This document shows, piece after piece, positions 30,800 to 41,500 of a stretch of 64,000 nucleotides of DNA. The translations under genes and the position numbers were made by a program. The first letter of the stretch is position 1, and each line of letters opens with the position of its first letter. The notes beneath the pieces are model-generated. The model saw only the letters and a program-made list of their open reading frames with translations, made no database searches and was not told where the DNA came from. Origin of the DNA: Clostridiales bacterium (GTDB taxonomy: Bacteria; Bacillota; Clostridia; Christensenellales; UBA1242); contig SVHS01000002.1 in NCBI GenBank assembly GCA_015055745.1, forward strand, positions 62,001-126,000. Direction: 5' to 3'.

Positions 30800-31858
30800 T
30801 TAATTTGGATTTGATCGACCAACGGAAGAATTTAATGCATTCCAAGTATTTCTACCCACCACACCATCAGAAGATAGATTGTTTTCAGTCTGGAAAGCTC
30901 TCACAGCTCTCTCTGTCTCAGGTCCAAAGATTCCATCTAAGCTGGTGATAGGATACAAAAAAGATAGTAATAATTTTTGCAAAAATAATACTGCGCTATT
31001 TCTACTACCTCGTCTCAATACTGTAGCAGACGGGTCGATATTCAACAATTTATTCCAAGTATTTCTACCCACTATACCGTCTGCAGTGAGATTATTGTTT
31101 CTCTGAAAATCCAACACTGCTCTATAAGTATTGCCACCAAAGTCTCCGTCCGCTACTAGATTATATCCGTACTGATTAAGAATGTATTGAAGTATGGTGA
31201 CGAAATTTCCTCTTGAGCCTTGTCTGATGGTAGGGAAATTATTTAGGCTTCGCGCCACATACGGCACCTGTAAAAATTCGCACACACCCTTGCAAGTCGC
31301 CTCACCGACAGCAAGAGTATAATTTGGATTTATCATCAGCTTAGCCTCATCGAAGTTTGTCATAAATCCTGCTTCTATAAGCGTAGAAGGGCAATTTACA
31401 TTACTCAATACCCCTACAGATAATTGACCTACAAATCTTCCATTAGGATTTGCATTTGCTATTATAGATTCATATACTTCTTCGCTCAATTGTCTACTCG
31501 CTGTAGGATATGGATTATAAGGACTATAATAAACCTCCACACCACGAGCCGAATTGAAATTATTGCCCGAGCCGAATGCATTGTATGCAAATGTGACAAG
31601 TAAATTTAATCCAGCACGATTTGCCCTCACCACACGAGTGGAAATATTTACATCTTGTATTTCTGGGTGGATATCATATACTCTAAATCCACACCTTAGG
31701 CACGCCAAAATAAAAGCAATCTTTGCCTCTCTATTAAATTCATTTTCATAAAAACTCCTACCGATATAAGATATTACTGGAGTACGTTTGCCAGCCGTGG
31801 GTGGATTTAACCCATGCTCGTCATTTGCACCTATTAAAAAATCTCTCGCGTTTGCCAT
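30800..31858 (-). CDS. N-acetylmuramoyl-L-alanine amidase (amidase_3-like) with two C-terminal PG-binding domains
   Basis: Amidase core (FAYNAFGSGNNFNSARGVEVYY; PSTLIEAGFMTNFDEAKLM) plus two PG_binding_1 repeats (FGGNTYRAVLDFQRNNNL; FGPETERAVRAFQTENNL). Confidence 0.88.
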   Translation of the reverse strand: MANARDFLIGANDEHGLNPPTAGKRTPVISYIGRSFYENEFNREAKIAFILACLRCGFRVYDIHPEIQDVNISTRVVRANRAGLNLLVTFAYNAFGSGNNFNSARGVEVYYSPYNPYPTASRQLSEEVYESIIANANPNGRFVGQLSVGVLSNVNCPSTLIEAGFMTNFDEAKLMINPNYTLAVGEATCKGVCEFLQVPYVARSLNNFPTIRQGSRGNFVTILQYILNQYGYNLVADGDFGGNTYRAVLDFQRNNNLTADGIVGRNTWNKLLNIDPSATVLRRGSRNSAVLFLQKLLLSFLYPITSLDGIFGPETERAVRAFQTENNLSSDGVVGRNTWNALNSSVGRSNPN

Positions 31859-31900
31859 ATTTACCTCATCATTACATATGATAATACGCGTTTATTTGTT

Positions 31901-31925
31901 AAAAAAATCCACATGTGTGGATTAT
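31901..31925 (-). terminator. Probable terminator overlapping the 3' end of the HD-domain gene
   Basis: AATCCACACATGTGGATTTTTTT on the minus strand. Confidence 0.55.
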
Positions 31926-32521
31926 TTTATAGATTCATCTAGATAGACTGCTTCCATATCTGAAATGTGAAATAACACAGCTGTAGGATATCTATTGAAC
32001 GCATCTGCCATATCACTACTGCCTTGATTTCTTGGGTCAAAACCTCCCATATGCCAGTTTATAGCCATCGCTTCTTCACGAGTGAGTCTCATGTATCCAC
32101 TGATGATATACACAGATTTTTCACCATGACCGTATGGGAGTGAATTGTTGTACGCATAGTAAGGCACTTGTATCCACTGACCGTCCACTTTCTGATTTCT
32201 ATAGTCGACATTGTATGTATTTACTTTACATAAATCATGTAGCAATGCAATAATCGCTATACTTTCGTCAGAGATTACTTCAAAATATTTTTCACCATAC
32301 TCCTTTATGATGTTTTTCTTGTATCTATGATAAGTGTTTAACGAATGAAAGCAAAGTCCGCCCTCAAACGCACTGTGTCTCCTACCGCTCGCAGGCGCGA
32401 CGAAAAAGTCACTATGGTTTGTGAGATAATCTAGCAACGCATTCGCACCCTCACGCTTGATATTATCTGTAAATATCTTGATAAACTCAGTCTTGTAATC
32501 AATCATTGTTTTTTCTTCCAT
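31922..32521 (-). CDS. HD-domain phosphohydrolase-like protein
   Basis: H...HD motif (FEGGLCFHSLNTYHRYKKN...ALLHDLCKVNTY). Confidence 0.8.
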   Translation of the reverse strand: MEEKTMIDYKTEFIKIFTDNIKREGANALLDYLTNHSDFFVAPASGRRHSAFEGGLCFHSLNTYHRYKKNIIKEYGEKYFEVISDESIAIIALLHDLCKVNTYNVDYRNQKVDGQWIQVPYYAYNNSLPYGHGEKSVYIISGYMRLTREEAMAINWHMGGFDPRNQGSSDMADAFNRYPTAVLFHISDMEAVYLDESIK

Positions 32522-32530
32522 GCTTTCCTC

Positions 32531-33838
32531 CTATCTTTTTACATATGTAGTGTGCAGATATTTCTTAGCCTTGTCACTAAGTGGACTAGTCAAGAAATTT
32601 TGATACACTCTCTGTATACTTTCATTTTCATGACAGCTCTTGACCGACATGTTTTCATCTGCATTGTACAACGCGTCACCGCGCTTGGTGACTGCGGTAT
32701 CATTGTCATATTGCTTTGGCTGACCACCACCGCCGACACAGCCATTCGGACAAGCCATCACTTCTATCATGTCATAATTTTTGGTTTTTAATTTATCTAG
32801 TACTGAGCGTGCTGCGTTTGTGCCAAATATTACACAAAGTTTCACTTCTTTGCCACAAAGATTTACTTTTGCAGTCTTGATATCAGTGTATCCTCGTAAT
32901 TTTTTGAAATGCAACAAATCTTTAGGCGGATTTTCTCCAGTAGTCATGTAGTAAGCCGTCCTCACAGCCGCTTCCATGACTCCTCCGCTAGTGCCAAATA
33001 TCACACCCGCACCACTTCCTGTAGGGAAAAACTCATCAAACTCGCTGTCTTTTTGAGCTTTTAGATTTATCTTTTGTTTTTTCAAAAGTCTTGCCATTTC
33101 TCTAGCAGTAATCACGAGATCTGTATCTCTACCATAAAATTCGCTAAGCTCAGGTCTCTTTATCTCAAACTTTTTTGCGACACAAGGGGTTACAGCGACG
33201 AGATAAATATTTTTTGGATCTATATTTTTTTCATTAGCGAAATAATTTTTTACCATGCTTGACAGCATAGATATCGGACTCTTACAGCTTGATAAATTTG
33301 GTATATACTGCGGATAAAATGTCTCGACGAATTTCACCCACGCTGGACAACAGCTAGTAAATTGAGGCAAAGTCTTGCCATTTTGTATGCGGTCGATAAG
33401 CTCACTCGCCTCTTCCATAATAGTGAGATCAGCTCCGGTCGTCACATCAAATACATAATTCGCCCCGAGTTTCTTGAGACTAGATACCATCTTGCCAGCT
33501 ACAAACTCTCCCATAGGTAAATCAAAAGCTTCCCCAAGGGACACTCTCACTGCTGGGCTAGTCATCAATATAACTATCTTGTTCTCGTCTTTTATCGCAT
33601 CTAATAAAAGCTGAGTATCGTCTTGCTCCACGATAGACTCTACGGGGCAAACATTGGCACATTGGCCACAGTTTATACACACGATATCTTCACTATCGTA
33701 TGTCCAATAGCCTGCCACACCAATTTTCTTTTTGCACACATCTTTACATTTGCCACACAATACACACTTGCTTTCACGCCTTTTAATGCTAGGGTTGTCA
33801 TGTGCGATAGGCACTCTTATCTCGCTGTATTTATCCAT
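32531..33838 (-). CDS. [FeFe] hydrogenase catalytic subunit
   Basis: Two 4Fe-4S motifs (CVLCGKCKDVCKK, CINCGQCANVCPV) and H-cluster motifs TSCCPAW, TPCVAKKFE, EVMACPNGCVGGGGQP. Confidence 0.95.
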   Translation of the reverse strand: MDKYSEIRVPIAHDNPSIKRRESKCVLCGKCKDVCKKKIGVAGYWTYDSEDIVCINCGQCANVCPVESIVEQDDTQLLLDAIKDENKIVILMTSPAVRVSLGEAFDLPMGEFVAGKMVSSLKKLGANYVFDVTTGADLTIMEEASELIDRIQNGKTLPQFTSCCPAWVKFVETFYPQYIPNLSSCKSPISMLSSMVKNYFANEKNIDPKNIYLVAVTPCVAKKFEIKRPELSEFYGRDTDLVITAREMARLLKKQKINLKAQKDSEFDEFFPTGSGAGVIFGTSGGVMEAAVRTAYYMTTGENPPKDLLHFKKLRGYTDIKTAKVNLCGKEVKLCVIFGTNAARSVLDKLKTKNYDMIEVMACPNGCVGGGGQPKQYDNDTAVTKRGDALYNADENMSVKSCHENESIQRVYQNFLTSPLSDKAKKYLHTTYVKR

Positions 33839-33857
33839 AATTTTCTCCTTTGTAAAA

Positions 33858-35108
33858 TTATTGATTCAAAGCCTTGATGTCTTTACCCTCATTGTAGTCT
33901 CTTACGCTGGTCACAAAATTTGCCACCGCTTGAATCTTCTCATAAAAATTTTTCATATTTTTAGGTCGTCTAAATAGTGACACATTGTATTCTTCTCTTA
34001 GTTTTTTCTTAATATCAAATACGGATAGGATATCATCTTCCTCGTCATAAATCAAAGCTAGATTTGCCTTGCTATCAAAAGTAATACCTCTCTCACGGAT
34101 CAACATAGTGATAGGCTCAAATCCAATACTTATGCCGACAGCTGGCACATCTACGCCAGTGATTTTACCTATCATCTTGTCGTATCGACCGCCTCCACCT
34201 ATTGCTCCACCAAAGCCGTCAGTGTAAAACTCATACACAGTACCTGTATAATATCCTTGGCCTCGCACGATAGAGATATCAAATCGAATATCAAATCTAT
34301 CTCCAGTCAAAGTATTGAGAGTATCTATCAGATATTTCACATCAGATACAAGTTTGTCGTCTACACCATATTTCTTAGTAGTCTCAAGTCCATTTCCTAA
34401 CACATCATTGATGATATCAGTGAGTGCATTGATTTTCTCCGCCTCAAATCCTTTATCTACCAGCTCCATCACCACACCAGATACTGCGATTTTGTCTATC
34501 TTGTCTAGGGTGACACACACAGTATTTAGCTCACCGTCTTCAAAACCTGCATATTTCACCAATTGATTTAATATCGCACGATTGTTTATCTTGAGAGTAA
34601 GAGAGTCAAACCCGATAGACTCATATGTGTCGAGCGCCGTCTTGAGTAGCTCCAGCTCAGCATTGATACTCGTATCACCAAATACATCAATATCACACTG
34701 GACAAACTGTCTCTCTCTGCCTCTCTGCGGTCTCTCCGCTCTAAAAGAATAATCTATCTGTATTGACTTGAATGGGGTAGGCAGCTTTTCACGATTGTTG
34801 GCATAAAATCTTGCCAATGGCACAGTCAAGTCATATCTAAGTCCCTCTTCTACTATGTCTGCCTCTGTGATATTCTCTTTGGTCAAATCTAGCTTGTCTC
34901 CGCGCTTCACTGTCTTAAACATCAGCTTGAGATTATCTCCACCATCACTCATATTCAAAAGCTCCAAGTTTTCCAATATCGGCGTGGTGATAAGATTGTA
35001 TCCATTGCTCTGATAGTTTGACAAAATCTTCTGTCTTACTATCTCTCTTATCTTCGCCTCTTTGGGTAAATAATCATTTGTTCCTCTGATAGGACTATAG
35101 TTTTTCAT
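33858..35108 (-). CDS. hisS: Histidine--tRNA ligase
   Basis: Class II HisRS motifs (SPIRGTNDYLP; RAERPQRGRERQFVQCDIDVFG; GGGGRYDKMIG). Confidence 0.97.
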   Translation of the reverse strand: MKNYSPIRGTNDYLPKEAKIREIVRQKILSNYQSNGYNLITTPILENLELLNMSDGGDNLKLMFKTVKRGDKLDLTKENITEADIVEEGLRYDLTVPLARFYANNREKLPTPFKSIQIDYSFRAERPQRGRERQFVQCDIDVFGDTSINAELELLKTALDTYESIGFDSLTLKINNRAILNQLVKYAGFEDGELNTVCVTLDKIDKIAVSGVVMELVDKGFEAEKINALTDIINDVLGNGLETTKKYGVDDKLVSDVKYLIDTLNTLTGDRFDIRFDISIVRGQGYYTGTVYEFYTDGFGGAIGGGGRYDKMIGKITGVDVPAVGISIGFEPITMLIRERGITFDSKANLALIYDEEDDILSVFDIKKKLREEYNVSLFRRPKNMKNFYEKIQAVANFVTSVRDYNEGKDIKALNQ

Positions 35109-35185
35109 TTTGTTCTCCTAAAATTATCTATATTATAAGTAATAATAGGTAAATTGTCAATCATTTGCCATTAATGTGATTTATG

Positions 35186-35217
35186 AAAAAATACTTAGCG
35201 AAATGCTAAGTATTTTT
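35186..35217. terminator. Terminator between veg and hisS
   Basis: AATACTTAGC-GAAAT-GCTAAGTATTTTT. Confidence 0.8.
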
Positions 35218-35456
35218 CAATCATTAGATATCTTGACTTCTCCACAGAGGATATCGTTGTATGAATAAGTGTAGATAGAGTCTATGTCGAGTGAGCATGA
35301 CTTGACTGTAAACACACTCGCATACACGTCCTCTATCCTCGCACGATAGCTACTGACCTTTCTTCTGCCTCGATTGATATATAGATTGACCTCTGTGCCT
35401 TTGAGTGAAAGGATCTTCTGCTTGATATTGTCTACAGTGTTAGGCATTTTTTTCAT
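35217..35456 (-). CDS. veg: Veg family protein
   Basis: 'DNIKQKILSLKGTEVNLYINRGRRKVSSYRARIEDVYASVFTV'; start adjusted from 35510 to the ATG at 35456. Confidence 0.88.
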   Translation of the reverse strand: MKKMPNTVDNIKQKILSLKGTEVNLYINRGRRKVSSYRARIEDVYASVFTVKSCSLDIDSIYTYSYNDILCGEVKISND

Positions 35457-35521
35457 AATCCACCCCTTAATATTTTCTACTAAGGATTGGATAATAATCA
35501 CCTTCGACAAATCTAGACAAA

Positions 35522-38500
35522 TTATTTATGCCATGTCTTAGAAGTAGGAAGTGTATTTGTAATAGTCGCCTGTCTGATCATTTGGCGTCTCTTTCTCTTT
35601 ACTAGATATATAGTGAGAATGATGATGATTAATAACACTAGACCACCTACTATACCCAGCACTATCCAGAGAGTATTGTTGACTACCTTCTCTGCGTAGA
35701 CTAATATAGCATAGTCATTTAATGCTAAGATAGCCTTATCATGATTTTTTATCATACGACTAACATCTGTCAATTCTCCATCGAAGCAGTAGATACCGCC
35801 ACCAGATAAATCAAACTCGTCCGTAATATAAATAGTATAGTTATCGTGTATAAACTCCTTGCCATTTTTCATTAGCTTGATGACTGTGATATGTGAGATA
35901 TTTTGTATATCATCGAAGACTTCTCCTAGATAAGTCTTGATCTCAGACTCTTCTGTAATTGTAAATATCTTTATCTCCACGCCTTCATCAAAGCCTGCGT
36001 TTGACTCTACATATAGACCTTTTATCTCTGAGGTCAAAACTGAAGCTTTGACATACACATGAGTCTCACTCTCTCCACCGATCTTATACATAGTATTTGT
36101 CATAGCCACGATCACTGTATATCTTCCGCTCTTGTTTATGTCTTGTACTACAGCACCAGATGCGTCTTTATATGTGATAGTGTATAGTGAGCTGCTCAAA
36201 ATAGTATTATTATACTTTGCTTTCACTGATATATTGAGATTGGTATTTACGCCTTCGACTAAAGTATTTTGACCACCAAATATAACTTCTGTTTCCACAT
36301 AAGCATATATCGTCATAGAGCCAGTCACGACTTCAAAAGAGTCAGACTGCGGAGTAAATGTCCAAGTGACAGTATTATTGCCCGGAATCAAGATTTTTGA
36401 GTCAAACTTCATCATACCTTGAGTAGCATAAGTGGAAGACTTCGTTCCACCATAAGGTATTTCACCAAGGCCAAGATCTTGATCAAATTTGATCTTGGAG
36501 ATATCCTGTCCAGCATAAAACAACCAATCTTTCAAATCAATATCAGGAGCTACATTCGGATTAGCTTTTTTCACTGTGTATGTAGCAGTGATAGCGCCAG
36601 TCGCATTGTTTTGTCCTGAGATGATAACTGTATAATCACCTGCATACTTGATTTCAGACACTTCATCACCTGAGCTATTTTTATATATTACAGTGTAATC
36701 ATTAGCTGTAAGTTTGTTCCCATTTGACAATGTTAATGTGATAGTAGGATTTTTATTTAAGCCGTCGTAGTTTGGACTAGCAAATGCAGTCAACATATCG
36801 TCAGTCAATACGACTGGATTGATGACATACTCTGCCGTCCTACTACCAGTCAGTCCATTTTGACCACTGATAGTAAGATAATATGTACCAGCATTTTTTA
36901 TCTCTGTAGCTACTGTTTGTCTAGTTTCATCAGTGTAGTATGTCACAATGAAATTACCAGTCATATCTACACCATTTGAAGTCAATGTGATAGTAGCTTT
37001 TTGTTCTGTACCATTATATGTAGTAGCACTTATATTACCTACTGTGATAGCTGCGTCTGAGATATCTCTCTGTGATATGCTAAATGTAATACGCGCAGAG
37101 CTAGCATAATTGTTTTTACCAGTAATCTCGATAGTACCTGTGATACCCGCGGCGATATTTTCACCATAAGTCACAGTATAGTCATTCGCAGTCAGACCTG
37201 TCTCTTTTATTGTCAATGTAGGACAGATCTGCGTACCTGTATACACCTGACTTGTCACTGCTTCAAACATTTCTACAGTAATAGTCTTCGGAGTAATAAT
37301 ATAAGTAGTGGTTATTGTTCCTCCAAAATTTCCTTGTCCTCTTATAGTCAAGGTATAAGCGCGAGCGTTGATAGGAGTCTGGTCGTACTCCACTTCATAA
37401 TCCACGCCTTCTACCATAGGAATAGTATCATAGCTCATGCTTAGAGTAGTTTTTTGCTCTGAGCCATTATATATTACATCACTAGGCTTAATAGTGAGCA
37501 TACTGTCTTCCAAATTCTTGGCCGAGATAGTAAATGTAGACTTCAATTCACCAGCAAAGTTTCCTTCTCCTGTGATAGTAAGATAATATGTACCAGCATT
37601 GATTACATTAGTAGTCTCATCATTTCTTTCGCTGTCAGTATAATATTTCACGGTGTAATCATCAAGATCCAAAGTATAATCACCTAGCGTCAATGTGATA
37701 TCTGCAGTTTGCTCTGAGCCAGTATAAGGCTTAGACTCTATAATCGCTAGCATATCATTAGACAATGTCCTCTGTACAATCTCAAATGTAAATATGAATC
37801 CACCGCTATATTTTGAGCTAGCGATATCATCAAATGATACTGAGACTGTAGCTGTGCCCACATTGGTATTATTTGTAAATGAGACTGTGAAATCAGTATC
37901 TTTTTCGAGCTGATTGCCACCTATAGAAATCTTGATTTCTGGACAGATAGCTGAGCCAGTGTATTGTTGATCCGCGATAGGTTCTACATCTACATAATCT
38001 GTGTAATTATCCTGATTGATACCCACTTTTACGATGTAAAAGTAGATATTGACAGATCCGCTAAAGTTTCCATTTGCGGGGGCGGTATATGTAATACTAG
38101 CTAATCCTTCACTTGTATTACCCACATAGTTCAGTTCACTAGTCTCATAAGTCTGTCCATTGTAGCGGATAGTCAATGTCGGAGTAATAGCCTCTCCTGT
38201 ATACATTTGATCTGCGATGTACCAGTGACCAGTATCGTCTCCAGATATCTGATAAGCCTGATGATCTCCACAGTAAATCATATCCTCACTGATAGCTTTT
38301 GGAGTGATAGTGATTTCTGCATCGATACTGCTAGTATAATTTCCTTGTCCTGAGATAGTGAGATAATATGTACCAGCATTGATTACATTAGTAGCTTCGG
38401 TCTCCCTAACGCTATCTGTATAATAAGTCACAGTATAATCATCTGTAGCTAAAGTATTACCATTTGCGTCAAGAATACTCATATCCAACACAAGTTCATT

Positions 38501-41500
38501 GCCAGTAAATGTATAGCTATCTGTCAAGATAGGAGTGATATCTGAGATGTCATATTGCGTGATTTCATATGTTGTATACAATTCACTATCTGCTAGCTCA
38601 TAATTACCTTTCGCTTTTGGCACAATCTGCACCTTCACTTTGATAACATCAGTGACTGGAAGAGCTACAGGTTCTCCTTCCTCATCGGTGTAATTAATAT
38701 TATACTCGCTAGCATATACTACACCACCATCATTGTCATAGACAGCCACTGTAAAGGTATGCTCTTCTCCATCGTATACGACACTATCTTCAGATAATGT
38801 CACACTTGTGATTTTCTTTTTGGTGATAGTAAATGGTATGTCCACACTGCCAGTATAATTATTATCTTCTGCGCTAATAGTCACAGTAGCTTCACCCACA
38901 TTGACGTGGTCACTATAAGCAAGACTATATCCTATCTCATCAGTGATATCTTCACCATTCCATAAGATAGTGACAGTAGGTTTATTTTCCTCACCACTAT
39001 AAATGTAGCTATCTTGACTTAACTCTATAGTCAAATCAGATAAATCTTTTGGAGTGATAATGTATTGAGTGTTCAATTCACTACCATCTGCCAAATAATA
39101 ATTTCCATCTTCATTTGGCACCACTTTTATAGCGATAGTCATGGCATTTACAAATGGAGCAAATATCTCCGTCTCTTCATTGTAATACTTTAGAGTATAT
39201 TCATCATCACTTACCACTGAGCCGTCTACATCTGTGACAGTAATAGTAAAGTCATGAGCCTCTCTAAAATATTCACCTTCAGATTTATTGATAGTTATAC
39301 CGCTTAGCAATTTTTTATCGATAGTAAAATCTATCTCTCTAGTGCCAGTATAGTTTCCTGTACCATTGATTATGATAGTGTAGGTGCCAGCATTCTTGAT
39401 TTCAGACACTTCATTACCTAAGCTGTCTTTGTATGCCACATTGTAATCAGTACTCTCTACTAGTGACATACCCTCATAAGTCATATCAATCTCCGGCTTT
39501 TGCTCTGCACCACTGTATACTTTATTTTCTATATCAGCTAGAGATACATCAGTCGAAGAAATGTCCTTGGCTTTGATATTAAATTTTAATGCAAGTGAGC
39601 CAGTATAATTACCTTTAAATGTCACATAAGCGATAGCTTTGTTTGTTTCATTTGTAGCATTTACATTGTTGTCGTATGTGAGTGTATAGTCTGTACCTGC
39701 CTCCAATGTAAAATTCTTGTTAGGTTCTATCGTAGAAGTAGCCGTAGATAGCCCTGGAGTCCAAGGCTTGCCATTGTATATTCTATTATCACTATCTTGT
39801 ATAGCCACATTTACAGCACTATTCTCATCATCTATGACAGTATAAGGATAGATAGTGAAATGCTTACACACATAAGTCTCTTGGAAATTTTCTCCCAAAC
39901 CTTGCAAGAACACCATCGCTGTACCAGCATTGATATTTTGAGCATAGCCATTCACCACATCTACAGTGTATTTTTCTCCGTTTTCGTTTTCTAGAGTCAA
40001 TTCCCCTGTATAATCATACACACTAAAGTCTGTACCCCAAACCAAATCGATAGGTTCTGCACCTGGCTTCGTGTATGTCACTGCTATATCTTCAGCACTT
40101 AATGTGATAGCCTGACCGTCATATATAAATTTATCTTTTATAGCACCTGTAGCCTCTACGGTTTCTATGATAGTGATATCTATAGTCTCACTAGTAAACT
40201 CAGCAGCTACTACTTGGAATTCAGGACTATAAGTATCGGTATAATTTCCTTCCGCCACTATACTCATGACATAAGTATCCACTTGCTTAAAGTCTGTAAA
40301 CTGATGATTTTTAGACTCTATCGTATAAGTATAGTCAGTATCATTGCTATTTAATGTTTCAGTGGTAGTACCATTATTGAAGATAATCTCAGGAGCAAGT
40401 AATTGTCCCACATATACTTGTGCTCCAGCAGTCTCTCTATCGTAGTAGACTTCTGTAGCACTTGCATTGCCGTATTGGTCTACTTGATTGCCATTTTCAT
40501 CTACAAAGTAATATCTAATAGTGATATCGTCATCATTGATACTTTTTGGATATATCACAAAGTCTGCATATGCATAGCCTTTGTAGTTTAGATTATCTCC
40601 GGCTTGCACCAATACTCTGATAGTACCAGCTGATGTAAAGTCCGCAGTAGTCTGCCAGCCACTTGTACCTTCTCTTTGATATGAGACTATATAATCGTCA
40701 GCATCTAGAGTAAGATGATTTTCAGTCTTTACAGCACCGATGACGATTTGATCTTCTAGACTAGATATATTGTATGTGGCATATGTTATGTTATTTTTAA
40801 ATGTCACTGTACTGATAGTAGCAGGTAAGATTTCTATCTCGCCGATTTTTCCGTCAATAGAAGCATCTACAAAATTTGTACTATTAGACTTCACCACCAC
40901 TCTGATGACACCTGCTGATGTAAAGTCTGTAGTATTCTGCCACACTCCACCATTATTTTCACGCTGGTAAACCACTGTATACTCATCAGCATCTAGTGTG
41001 ACATCTCCAGCTTTGACTGTGATATTGATATTATGAGTCTGACCATTGTACACAGTATTACTCATAGATAGTGTGACTGTATCGATAGTCAATGGCTCTA
41101 TACTAAACTCAAGCTCGATAGAGTCAGTATAGTTTCCTTGTCCTGTGATAGTAAGTGTAGCTGTGCCTACCTCTTGGTTCCCTTGGTATGCAATTGTATA
41201 ATCCTTATAGCTATCACTAGATACAAGATAACTAGACAGATTATTATCATAGATCTTAAGACTGGGAAATGTGATACTTCCTCCAGTATAATCTACTGTA
41301 TCATCAAATCCTTCCAATGTGTAGCCATCACCAGATGACAATACTTTTTGATCTATAAAATATGTAGCTTTTTGCGTACCGCTATAGTTTGCGTTTATAG
41401 ATGTGATGACAATAGTCTTTTCACCTGCGTTAGTCGTATCTGTAGGATATGAAACAGTGAAGTCAACATCTTCAGTCAAAGTCTGGCCATCTATCATTAC

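Noticed and set aside
30722-30845. N-terminal extension of the spoIIR ORF overlapping the amidase gene
   Set aside because: Passes through the amidase terminator; the signal-like MKKFIYVICLVMF start at 30722 is far more plausible
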